Source: an uncultured Bermanella sp. (lineage in GTDB: Bacteria; Pseudomonadota; Gammaproteobacteria; Pseudomonadales; Oceanobacteraceae). Taken from it: a stretch of 64,000 nt of DNA. Positions within the stretch are counted from its first letter, which is position 1, and each line of letters starts with the position of its first letter. The stretch is from the NCBI GenBank assembly GCA_913058575.1, contig CAJXRF010000009.1, forward strand, positions 1 to 64,000, in the 5' to 3' direction. Below are positions 26,106-34,876 of this stretch, in pieces. A program made the translations under genes and the position numbers. The notes under the pieces were generated by a model, which saw only the letters and a list, made by a program, of their open reading frames with translations, did no database searches and was not told the origin of the DNA.

Positions 26106-29100
26106 ATGAAACGGAATTTCAAAGTCTCTTCGATAATAAGAAGGGCTACTCTCCATGCTTTGTTATTTTCTAGTACCATTATTCTAGCTGGTTGTGGAGC
26201 TGATTCTGATGACGAGCTGCCTCTTGTGGATTTAAGGTTGTTACAAGCTTCTGAGGTTTGTGAATTTGGCGGAAGTGAAATACGCACGGGCATTGATAGC
26301 AATTCAAATGGAGCGCTTGAAGATTCAGAGGTTATTTCTGCCACCGTAACCTGTGACCCGGAGCCGGATAGCGTAATTTCATCCGTAGCATTGAGCTTTA
26401 ATGGAAATGAAGATGAACCCTTATCAGGGCAGTTATCAGCTTCTGGTCAGGCTGACAGTATCACCTATCATATATCTCTAAATCCTTTTAAAGGGGTTGT
26501 GCAGGTAAGCGAAGACGGCAGTTTTATTTACACGCCCCATGAAAATGTGACAGGAAGTGATGTTTTCACCTATTTCTTGATGATAGATGGCCAGCCTTCA
26601 AATACCAGTGTGGTTGAGATTAATTTATCTGAAATCAATGATGCTCCTGTTGCGCAAGAAACTAATTTATATGCTTACAATACATCAGCGGTCAATATTC
26701 AATTATTAGCTGATGATGCAGACTCGCAAGATTTAGTATTTACATTAATAGACCCTCCTATATCAGGTAGTGCACTGATAAATGAGGGCGGCTTATTGAA
26801 TTACACAGCCAATGAAGGGTATTTAGGAACCGACCAACTTACTTTTTCTGTATCTGATGGTGAATTGCAGTCCACTGCTTTGGTAAATATAAGCGTTACA
26901 AATACTGTATTACAAGTCACTTCAGAATCCCCAGCTCAATATTCAATCGAGAGGGGTGTTTTGGAGCAACAGCGCACTACTCTGAGCAACTTAGGGGATG
27001 AGTTTGTTTTGGTATGGACTGTAAATTCTCCTGAGTGGTACTCAAGAGTATCTGATGTTATTGCAATTGCAGGTCGAAGCTCTATTGAAGTAGCATTTGA
27101 TCTAGATGCCCGCCAGTTGGATGAAGGAAGTTATCAGGGGGATGTTGTTTACACCAGTGCTGAGCCAGGCATGCCAACTATTTCTCAAAGCATATTGTTA
27201 GACGTGACCGAAGATTTAAGCCCGCCGGCTGTTGTTTCTGATCTGTCGTTAGATGGCATTGCTGAATTTGATCAAGTAAATTTACGCTGGACCGCTGTGG
27301 CAGATAGTGGACGAAGAGGACTACCAGTTAGTAGCTATGAAATTCGTTATTCAACTTTAGCAATTACTGAAGGGAATTGGTCTTCAGCTACAACAGTTGA
27401 TTTGACACAAGTCCCTGCTCTGCCGGAAAGCACTGAAGAAGTATTAGTGACATCCTTGTTAATGGATACGACCTATTTCTTTGCAATTAAATCTACGGAC
27501 CGATTTAATCAGGTTTCAGGGCTGTCGAATATATTAAGCTTCACTACGGCCACTCCACCCGTTCCTGAATTAGCTAATAGTGCGATATCTTTAAGAGAAG
27601 CTGAGCAAGCAATAATCGATGTCGTATTAAATAATACGGGACAATCTACATTAAAGTACTCCGCTTCATTAGCTGTGAATGGTTTAAGCGAGTCGGCCCA
27701 ATTACAGGCTGCTACCGTTAATAAAAGTTTAGCATCTACTAAGTTTAGAGAGTTAAGCTCCTTATCTGTAGCCAATAATAATGGCGACATCATTATTAAG
27801 CTTAATAGTGCCCAGCAAAATACCCGTTCATTTAGCGATGTGTTAAATCAATATAGCTTACAAGAAACAAAATCTTTTGATGCATTGGGAATTAAAGTTG
27901 TTAGACCAGAAAATCAAAATGATGTGGTTAATATTATCAATGAACTGAACAGACTGGAAAGTGTGGTTTATGCCGAACCAGATTATTCTGTTCAAGCATT
28001 GTATTTACCCAATGACACATTTGTGTCTGAACAATGGGCTGTGAATAATGAAGGTCAAACAGGTGGCAGTTTTGACGCAGATATTGATGCTGTGGAATCT
28101 TGGGATCGATATAAAGATGGAGCTAATGTTGTAGTAGCAGTTATTGATACCGGTGTTAAATATGATCATGAAGATTTAGTCGATAATATTTGGGTTAATC
28201 CGAATGAAATTGCGGGTAATGGTATCGATGATGATAATAATGGTTATATCGATGATATTCATGGTTATGATTTTGTGAATTCAGACGGTGACCCAATGGA
28301 TGATAATGATCATGGCACTCACTGCTCAGGAATTCTTGGTGCTAAAGGCGATAATAATCTAGGCATAGTAGGCGCTGCCCATACTGCTAATATAATGGGA
28401 GTAAAATTCTTAAGTGCTGGTGGTTCAGGTAATACTTCAGATGCTATAGACGCAGTACTTTATGCGGTAGATAACGGCGCGAAAATATTAAGCAATTCTT
28501 GGGGTGGTGGTGCATTTTCTCAAGCGCTGTTTGATGCTATCTCTTATGCAAATGATCATGACGTATTATTTATAGCAGCTGCAGGAAACGATAGTTCTAA
28601 CAATGATAACAGTCCAAGTTATCCTGCTAATTATGATCTGCCTAATGTGATCTCAGTGGCTTCTAGTGACCAGAATGATTTACGCTCAGGATTTTCAAAT
28701 TATGGATTAAGTGTTGATTTAGCTGCCCCAGGCAGCGATATACTGAGTTCAACTTCAGATGGTGGCTATAAAGAATATTCAGGAACTTCGATGGCAACAC
28801 CTTATGTATCTGGTGCGGCAATTCTTATTCGTTCTAATTTCCCTGAGTTAAGTGCGTTAGAGACTAAAGATATACTGTTAAGCACCGTCGATGCATTGGA
28901 TCAATGGGAAGGCCTTGTTGCAACTGGTGGGCGATTGAATGTTTCTCGTGCTTTGGAAGAAGCTTCAAAGGGTGCATATATAGCTATTACTGAAAATGCT
29001 GAGGGGGAAGTTGCCCCTGGAGAGTCAGTGGTTATTCGTTTGGAGATAGATGCCACAGATAAAATAGCGGGGTTATATGAGCACCAGTTAGTGCTGACAA

Positions 29101-30491
29101 CAAATGCCCCTGGCTTTGAAACGCTGACTTCTGAAGTGAGTGTGACTGTTGAGTTTGATGCTCAAGCACCCAGTGCCATCGATGATTTAATGGTGTTTGA
29201 GGTAGCCCCTGATTCTATTAACTTGCGGTGGAACAATGTGGGAGATGATGGTGGCACTGGGCAGGCCAGTGCACTTACTTTTGCATATTCCACAACTGAG
29301 ATTACCTCAGATAATTGGAGGGATGCTACCCTAGTTGATGGTCCAACGCCGACAGCAAGTGGAGAAGTACAAAGTTTTACAGTATCTAATTTATTGCCGG
29401 ATACAGAGTATTATGTGGCGATGAAGTCAATAGATAATTCTGGGCAGTCTTCATTCATATCCAATGTCGAGTTTATCAAGACACCTCTAGGCTCAGTAGT
29501 AAGTGTGACACCAGAAAGCATTGCTGAGGTCAGTTTAAATCAAGGGGAAAGTAGCGTTGTTTCTTTCTCAATTGGTAATGATGGGGATGAAACCCTTGAT
29601 TACACAATTAAGTTGGTGGATACATTGGAGGATGCGCAGCCAACCCAGCAATATGAAAGTGTTACTCATGTAAAAGGTGAGGAAGATACCCGTACAGGTT
29701 CAATCTCGCCACAGGGCTCGGGTGGTCCTGATGACTATGGCTATCAATGGCGTGATAGTGATGAGGGAAATGTTCATTATAATTGGACGGATATAAGCAG
29801 TATAGGAACAGGCATAAGCTTTAGTGATGATTCAGTTAGTGCTTCGATTGATTTAGGATTTACCTTTAATTTTTATGGCGTAGATTACACACGAGTATAT
29901 GTTACTTCAAATGGATTCTTATCATTTTCTAGCACTAGTCATGGTTGTTGTTCGGGTCAACCTTTGCCATCAGTAGATCCTTATAAAAACTTAATTGCTT
30001 GGGCTTGGAAGGACTTGCATCCTCGTGGGGGGACTGCACATTATCTAACAAATGGTAATGATTTTATTGTGCAATTTACCGATTATGGGGAGTTTTCTGG
30101 CTCAGGGTATGTCACAGCTCAAGTTATTATTTCTAGTAACGGTAAAATTAAAATTCAATACAATAACTTTACCAGTGCATTTACTAAAACTAATGTTAGC
30201 GTAGGAATTGAAAATTCAGATTCCACCGATGGTCTACAAGTTGTATTTAATTCATCTTATTTAAAAGATGAATTGGCAGTAGAGTTTACGACGGACGTTG
30301 GCTGGGCGTCTCTCAGTCAATCGCTTGGATCTGTATTGAGTGGTGCGAGTGCAGATGATATTGATCTAACAATTGATGCCAGTGATTTAGATGTCGGAAA
30401 TTATGAAAAGTATGTTGTTGTGGAATCTAATGATGCTACGAGCCCTCAGGTGAGTTTACCTATTAGCCTTGAGGTTTTAGCTGCTCCTTAA
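26106..30491 (+). CDS. Large multidomain subtilisin-like lipoprotein protease (S8)
   Basis: This 1461-residue protein starts with a signal peptide and lipobox (ILAGC). Next come cadherin/Ig-like repeats (about 95-280), a fibronectin III domain (about 375-485), an I9-type propeptide (about 560-640) and an S8 catalytic domain with Asp681 (VIDTG), His736 (HGTHCSG) and Ser895 (SGTSMATP). A second fibronectin III domain lies at about 1025-1120, and a beta-rich domain with FNFYGVDYTRVYVTSNGFLSF fills the C-terminal part. The propeptide and protease sit in the middle of the chain. It is probably surface-attached and degrades protein. AAAGGAT precedes the ATG. It stands alone. Confidence 0.92.
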   Translation: MKRNFKVSSIIRRATLHALLFSSTIILAGCGADSDDELPLVDLRLLQASEVCEFGGSEIRTGIDSNSNGALEDSEVISATVTCDPEPDSVISSVALSFNGNEDEPLSGQLSASGQADSITYHISLNPFKGVVQVSEDGSFIYTPHENVTGSDVFTYFLMIDGQPSNTSVVEINLSEINDAPVAQETNLYAYNTSAVNIQLLADDADSQDLVFTLIDPPISGSALINEGGLLNYTANEGYLGTDQLTFSVSDGELQSTALVNISVTNTVLQVTSESPAQYSIERGVLEQQRTTLSNLGDEFVLVWTVNSPEWYSRVSDVIAIAGRSSIEVAFDLDARQLDEGSYQGDVVYTSAEPGMPTISQSILLDVTEDLSPPAVVSDLSLDGIAEFDQVNLRWTAVADSGRRGLPVSSYEIRYSTLAITEGNWSSATTVDLTQVPALPESTEEVLVTSLLMDTTYFFAIKSTDRFNQVSGLSNILSFTTATPPVPELANSAISLREAEQAIIDVVLNNTGQSTLKYSASLAVNGLSESAQLQAATVNKSLASTKFRELSSLSVANNNGDIIIKLNSAQQNTRSFSDVLNQYSLQETKSFDALGIKVVRPENQNDVVNIINELNRLESVVYAEPDYSVQALYLPNDTFVSEQWAVNNEGQTGGSFDADIDAVESWDRYKDGANVVVAVIDTGVKYDHEDLVDNIWVNPNEIAGNGIDDDNNGYIDDIHGYDFVNSDGDPMDDNDHGTHCSGILGAKGDNNLGIVGAAHTANIMGVKFLSAGGSGNTSDAIDAVLYAVDNGAKILSNSWGGGAFSQALFDAISYANDHDVLFIAAAGNDSSNNDNSPSYPANYDLPNVISVASSDQNDLRSGFSNYGLSVDLAAPGSDILSSTSDGGYKEYSGTSMATPYVSGAAILIRSNFPELSALETKDILLSTVDALDQWEGLVATGGRLNVSRALEEASKGAYIAITENAEGEVAPGESVVIRLEIDATDKIAGLYEHQLVLTTNAPGFETLTSEVSVTVEFDAQAPSAIDDLMVFEVAPDSINLRWNNVGDDGGTGQASALTFAYSTTEITSDNWRDATLVDGPTPTASGEVQSFTVSNLLPDTEYYVAMKSIDNSGQSSFISNVEFIKTPLGSVVSVTPESIAEVSLNQGESSVVSFSIGNDGDETLDYTIKLVDTLEDAQPTQQYESVTHVKGEEDTRTGSISPQGSGGPDDYGYQWRDSDEGNVHYNWTDISSIGTGISFSDDSVSASIDLGFTFNFYGVDYTRVYVTSNGFLSFSSTSHGCCSGQPLPSVDPYKNLIAWAWKDLHPRGGTAHYLTNGNDFIVQFTDYGEFSGSGYVTAQVIISSNGKIKIQYNNFTSAFTKTNVSVGIENSDSTDGLQVVFNSSYLKDELAVEFTTDVGWASLSQSLGSVLSGASADDIDLTIDASDLDVGNYEKYVVVESNDATSPQVSLPISLEVLAAP

Positions 30492-30698
30492 TTAAGTTCT
30501 TAAATTAGTCCTGTTCTTTAAAGGCAGGGCTACTTCCTACCTATTTTTATTGTTATGCCATTTTCTTTTAACTAGCTTTTACTCATGCCAAAACATTACA
30601 ACAACAAGTAACTAATGGGTTCATAATACAGCCAAGATATGGTTTACCGTGTCTTTGTGTTTAGTGGATTTCTGATCGTTAGGTGGAGTCTTGTTAGT

Positions 30699-31517
30699 AT
30701 GATTCAGTTTAACCTCAATCAAGACCTAGCCAATGACCTTGTCAACCTTCCTATTGTCTCCTGTGATGAAATAACCAAAGAGCCCCCAGAGTTAGGCGCG
30801 CACTCTGTGCCCCAGCATGGTGTGCTAGGGGCCATGGTATGGTTTGCCCATGAAGTGACTCTGAATAATCAAAAATGCGTCATTGCTATGGAATGGCGCA
30901 GTGGTTATGTGATGGTGTTTTGTGGATTAACTCGGCTCGATTTTAATAATTTCGAAATGCTTTTTACTCAAAGACTCTGGCGCGAAGCTTGTGTGATTAC
31001 CCAGCTAGAGGCACCGCTGCCCGAAGAAGACATTGCGATTATTACTGGCTTGGCATTGGAGTTAAGTCAGCAGCAGTACTTTTATGTGCAAGCCAATTGC
31101 AGTGTTCAAAACCAAATTAATCAGGTGAATGAATTGCTGCATCAATGGGTGGAAGAAGAAGGCAATGCTTTGCCAGTAGAGGATGAGGCGGCCTTACACT
31201 TTGGTTTAGCCGCTAACGAAATGCTGCGCTCAAGAAAAGACAACTCTCGTTCAGATGTGCCCATTGAGGTGTATCGAAAATTTTGGTTGGGGTTTGTACT
31301 GCATGTGCAAGACAAGTACATGCAAGATAGGCCTGTACAGCCTACCGATGATCCGTTTTGCATTAAAGAATTTCAATTCTCGGCGGGCTCAGAAGGGAAG
31401 GTGGATACTAGCCTAGATAAAACTGAACTGCCGAGAAATCCCATAACCCAATTCTCCATAAGAGCGCCTTCCAGTAATGTGATACAGGTTGATTTTATTA
31501 CTAAGCGTAAGCTTTAG
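30699..31517 (+). CDS. Hypothetical protein, 272 residues
   Basis: I do not recognise this protein with confidence. It is soluble with no signal peptide. The N-terminal half is beta-rich (VIAMEWRSGYVMVFCGL, then FEMLFTQRLWREACV), faintly like the DUF6933 group. The middle is an acidic helical stretch (HQWVEEEGNALPVEDE) and the last 60 residues look disordered. I chose the ATG at 30699 because AGGTGGAG lies just upstream; an in-frame ATG at 30639 lacks a site. It lies alone between the protease gene and the tRNAs. Confidence 0.7.
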   Translation: MIQFNLNQDLANDLVNLPIVSCDEITKEPPELGAHSVPQHGVLGAMVWFAHEVTLNNQKCVIAMEWRSGYVMVFCGLTRLDFNNFEMLFTQRLWREACVITQLEAPLPEEDIAIITGLALELSQQQYFYVQANCSVQNQINQVNELLHQWVEEEGNALPVEDEAALHFGLAANEMLRSRKDNSRSDVPIEVYRKFWLGFVLHVQDKYMQDRPVQPTDDPFCIKEFQFSAGSEGKVDTSLDKTELPRNPITQFSIRAPSSNVIQVDFITKRKL

Positions 31518-31763
31518 GAGAGCTTGTTTCTGTTTTATCACTGCATGAAAGGTGATGGAATTTATTTTTCTATTTTTAAATTCGTTGAGTATATATTCCC
31601 AGTCTTTATTTATATTGTTTAAGCTTGCTATTGCAGGGCTCACTGTCCAGATGAAATGAACGCCTTTCACCGCCTATTACAATTCCACACACTCTGTAAC
31701 GGCGCCCAGACATTTCTCGGTCTAACCTTATTTTAACGCTGGTTATCCTCTGAGAGGCGATCC

Positions 31764-32060
31764 ATGAAAAATTTCATTCCTATTTTTACGTTGCTAAGTG
31801 TTGCTATGTTTTCTTGCCTGTCAGCACAGGGCGATGCTTTGTCAGTTAAAGCCGATAGTGCTTCACATTGCAATAATTCAGAATATAGGCAATTGGAAGA
31901 GCAGTTTTTAGATTTGGCCCCTGTAAAAAAACAACGTTTTTTTACACTAGATAAACTTTGTATGTTGGAGCTGGGCTTAGATAAAGACGACATTGTGGAG
32001 CGGCGTACTATTTTTTTAATGGGGTCCATGAATTATGAGCAATATGGTGAGTTTGATTAG
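31764..32060 (+). CDS. Small secreted hypothetical protein
   Basis: The 98-residue protein has a signal peptide (cleavage likely after LSAQG, about residue 23). The mature part has two Cys (CNNSEYRQLEEQF, KLCMLELG) that could form a disulfide. GAGAGGCG lies just before the ATG. No family is recognised. It is between an unknown gene and the tRNA pair. Confidence 0.6.
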   Translation: MKNFIPIFTLLSVAMFSCLSAQGDALSVKADSASHCNNSEYRQLEEQFLDLAPVKKQRFFTLDKLCMLELGLDKDDIVERRTIFLMGSMNYEQYGEFD

Positions 32061-32229
32061 AGCGGCTGTCTTACTGTCTCTCAAAAACTCCCCAACCCCT
32101 AATATAGTGCTTTTGTGCTTTGATGCGGGATTATGCAATTAAGGCCATGGAGAATTGAATAAACTTGGGGAATGACGCTAATTACTACGCATTTCAATAA
32201 CTTACCCTTAATAAGGGCTGTAAAAGGGC

Positions 32230-32258
32230 TTGACGCAAGGCTACTACATCCGTAATAT
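32230..32258 (+). promoter_or_regulatory. Strong sigma-70 promoter of the tRNA operon
   Basis: TTGACG, a 17-base spacer and TAATAT are near consensus. A GC-rich stretch (GCGCCCC) follows the -10, the discriminator type found in stringently controlled tRNA promoters. The start would be near 32265, 43 bp before tRNA-His. Confidence 0.78.
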
Positions 32259-32307
32259 GCGCCCCACTCGATGAGGCAACTCATTTGGTGCAGTTTTTTA
32301 TGTAGTG

Positions 32308-32383
32308 GTGGCCGTAGCTCAGTCGGTAGAGCGCAGGATTGTGATTCCTGTGGTCGAGGGTTCGATCCCCTTCGGCCACCCCA
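32308..32383 (+). tRNA. tRNA-His (anticodon GTG)
   Basis: This is a complete 76-nt cloverleaf including encoded CCA. The acceptor GTGGCCG pairs with CGGCCAC, the anticodon loop holds GTG, and the T-arm is GAGGGTTCGATCCCC. G at 32307 can pair with the discriminator C, the extra G-1:C73 pair specific to tRNA-His. Confidence 0.97.
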
Positions 32384-32428
32384 TTAAAAAACCTAGTCTG
32401 TTTTAGTGCTAGCTAAACAGAGAAAAAC

Positions 32429-32513
32429 GCGGATGTGGTGAAATTGGTATACACGCTAGATTTAGGTTCTAGTGTCGCAAGACGTGAGAGTTCGAGTCTC
32501 TCCATCCGCACCA
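32429..32513 (+). tRNA. tRNA-Leu (anticodon TAG)
   Basis: An 85-nt tRNA with a long variable arm (class II), as expected for Leu. The acceptor GCGGATG pairs with CATCCGC, the loop TTTAGGT gives anticodon TAG, and CCA is encoded. It is 45 bp after tRNA-His and likely co-transcribed. Confidence 0.96.
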
Positions 32514-32541
32514 TTTCTTATTAGCTTTACGCTAAAAGAAA
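32514..32541 (+). terminator. Possible terminator of the tRNA operon
   Basis: A hairpin of TTTCTTATTAGC with GCTAAAAGAAA directly after tRNA-Leu. It has one mismatch or bulge and no T-run, so the call is weak. Confidence 0.4.
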
Positions 32542-32714
32542 TCAGTAAATGAGTCCTTCAGTTACTGTTAACTTCCCTTTATTTTTAATGCTTACTCATT
32601 TAATACTGTCTATTTATTCTTTTTAAGAATTGATACACCATTGAATTTTCCCCTGCCTCATTATAAAACAAGCCTTAACTTTCCATTTGATGCCACTGAG
32701 TGTGTGAAATAGCC

Positions 32715-33632
32715 ATGTTACCCATTGTTTATCATCATAATTACTCTTGCCCTTTTCCTGAGGGTCACCGCTTTGTGATGCGTAAATTTGTGGATTTATT
32801 TAACAGGGTTATGTCTTTGGGGCTTATTGATAAAGAGCAAAGCAATTTATTTATCCCCACCACGGCCACGGTGCAAGATTTGGCCAGTGTTCATGATGTG
32901 TCTTATTTGAACAGTTTAGTGGGCAATAAGGTGGATCAAAAAGCGTGGCGCAGGGTAGGGCTACCATGGAGCCAAGGTTTGGTAGATAGAACCCTTACCG
33001 CTCCCAATGGAACCTTGCTAGCGGCCCGCTTAGCCTTACAAAAAGGCTTGGCTTGCCACTTGGCCGGCGGCACTCATCATGCCCATTACGATTTTGGTTC
33101 GGGGTTTTGCATGATTAATGATCTGGCTTATACCGCTACTACCTTGTTGCAAAGTGGTGAAGCCAAGCGCGTGCTGATTTTTGATCTTGATGTTCACCAA
33201 GGAGATGGCACAGCAGCCATCATGCAGAACCAGCCTAACGGTTTTACCTGCTCTATTCATTGTGAAAAAAATTTCCCGTTTAGAAAGCAAGCCAGTGACC
33301 TAGACATAGGCTTAGAAAAAGCCCTAGAAGATCAAGACTATTTGCAGGTGGTATCCAGTACTTTAAATGAATTATTAGAAACCTTTCAGCCTGACTTGGT
33401 GTTGTACGACGCTGGCGTGGATATTTGGCAAGGGGATGATTTAGGGCACTTGAATATTACTAGCCAAGGAATGCACGATAGAGATGAGCTTGTGATCAGC
33501 ACTTGCCTTAAGCGCCATGTGCCGGTGGCTACGGTGATTGGTGGTGGGTATGACAAAGATGTACTGCGTTTAGCTCGTCGTCATAGTGTCGTGGTGGAAG
33601 TGGCCGCCCACTTGTACCGACAGTATTTATAA
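32715..33632 (+). CDS. Histone deacetylase-like amidohydrolase
   Basis: The 305-residue protein belongs to the class II HDAC/AcuC/acetylpolyamine amidohydrolase superfamily, zinc enzymes that remove acyl groups from lysines or polyamines. Visible motifs are the tandem His in GGTHHAHYDFGSGFCMIND, the metal-binding DLDVHQGDG, YDAGVD and the final Gly-rich GGGYD. I start at the ATG at 32715 (MLPIVYHHNY) rather than the in-frame GTG at 32700. The substrate is unknown. It is followed on the same strand by an unrelated hypothetical gene 109 bp later. Confidence 0.9.
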   Translation: MLPIVYHHNYSCPFPEGHRFVMRKFVDLFNRVMSLGLIDKEQSNLFIPTTATVQDLASVHDVSYLNSLVGNKVDQKAWRRVGLPWSQGLVDRTLTAPNGTLLAARLALQKGLACHLAGGTHHAHYDFGSGFCMINDLAYTATTLLQSGEAKRVLIFDLDVHQGDGTAAIMQNQPNGFTCSIHCEKNFPFRKQASDLDIGLEKALEDQDYLQVVSSTLNELLETFQPDLVLYDAGVDIWQGDDLGHLNITSQGMHDRDELVISTCLKRHVPVATVIGGGYDKDVLRLARRHSVVVEVAAHLYRQYL

Positions 33633-33741
33633 TTTGGCCAAAAATGTGCCATGGATGGTAAGGCAAATGGCTGTTCTGGCCAGTTAAACTGACCATGGGT
33701 ATGATGAGGCGCACAGAGGCTGGGCCAGGAGGGGATAGAAA

Positions 33742-34677
33742 ATGACCGATCAAAACAGTAAAGATCAAAAGACTAAAAAGCTGTCTACCACAGCCCTTGC
33801 CAAACTGTTGAATATGGACTTAAAAGCCTTATTTGAGCTATTGGTAAATCGAAAGTGGATTACGCGCACAGCCAATCTTGAAACAGGAAAAATTGCCACT
33901 GAACTGACTAAAAAAGGAGAGTTTGAAGGGGGAGAGTATTTGCACTCCAAGAAATTTGGCACCTACATCGTCTGGCCAAACCATTTACAGAACCATCGAA
34001 TTTTCGCTGCTATTGCCCATAAAACATTAAGCAGCGCTTCATTAAGTAAAGCCCTTTTTAATTCACCCCCTAACCAGCTAGCCATTGCTCCTTGGCGTAT
34101 GAACCTAATACTTGTTGAACTAGGGTGGCTAAGTAAAACCGTGAAAGGTTGGCAGCTAACAACTTTAGGTAAAGCGTTGGGAGGCACTGAGCAACAGCAA
34201 GAGAATACTGGCCAGCATTATGCGTTATGGCCTGAGCAGCTGGTTAAGCACACGCAGTTGCAAAAGTTAATGGCTCAATTGCATAGCCCTGCCAATTCCC
34301 AGGGTTTGTATGTGGGCCTAGATGGACACCAATTGAAAGGTAATGGTTTAAGGCAAATAGATAATTGGTTGTATACAGCAGGGCTGGTGCATGCCTATGA
34401 GCGCTCACTTCCTGAAGGGGAGTTGATAAGCGATTTCTATTTGCCCACACACCAGCTTTATATTGACTACTGGGGGTACGAGCGCATTGGTGAGCAAAAG
34501 TCTCAGCTAAGTGAGTCGGCGTGGTTAAAAGGTAAAATGGCCAATAAAAAGGTGTATGAAAAGCTAGGCTTGCGCGTATTGGCTATCGAGCCCAATCATT
34601 TATTAAAAGACGGCTTGCCACTGAGCCTTGATGAAGTATTGCCCAAGCGTCTATTGGCATTTGATATTCAGGTGTAG
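33742..34677 (+). CDS. Winged-helix protein with candidate PD-(D/E)XK nuclease end
   Basis: I do not recognise the full 311-residue protein. The N-terminal half has two helix-turn-helix or winged-helix-like parts (LSTTALAKLLNMDLKALFEL and LILVELGWLSKTVKGWQLT). The C-terminal part (about 225-305) resembles a PD-(D/E)XK core: Glu and Asp in EGELISDFYLP, Asp in YIDYWGYE, Lys in MANKKVYEKLGLRVLAIEP. Similar SDFYLP-YIEYWG patterns occur in nuclease ends of helicases. AGGAGGGG precedes the ATG. A DNA-repair or defence role is possible but only inferred. It is a single gene. Confidence 0.7.
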   Translation: MTDQNSKDQKTKKLSTTALAKLLNMDLKALFELLVNRKWITRTANLETGKIATELTKKGEFEGGEYLHSKKFGTYIVWPNHLQNHRIFAAIAHKTLSSASLSKALFNSPPNQLAIAPWRMNLILVELGWLSKTVKGWQLTTLGKALGGTEQQQENTGQHYALWPEQLVKHTQLQKLMAQLHSPANSQGLYVGLDGHQLKGNGLRQIDNWLYTAGLVHAYERSLPEGELISDFYLPTHQLYIDYWGYERIGEQKSQLSESAWLKGKMANKKVYEKLGLRVLAIEPNHLLKDGLPLSLDEVLPKRLLAFDIQV

Positions 34678-34876
34678 CCTGGTTGTATGGTGCTATTAGA
34701 AGCGCTGAGTGTTAATTTCATTAAAATAGCGGTCTTTACTTATAAATGGCGTAGATTGTCGCCATTAGTTGAAGTTTGCTAGAATATCCGCTGCGCCCTG
34801 ACCTAAGCCATTGGCTTTTCATCTTTGTACCGTCTTGGCCTAATTTGTACACCATTGGGGTTTAACGGTTAATATC

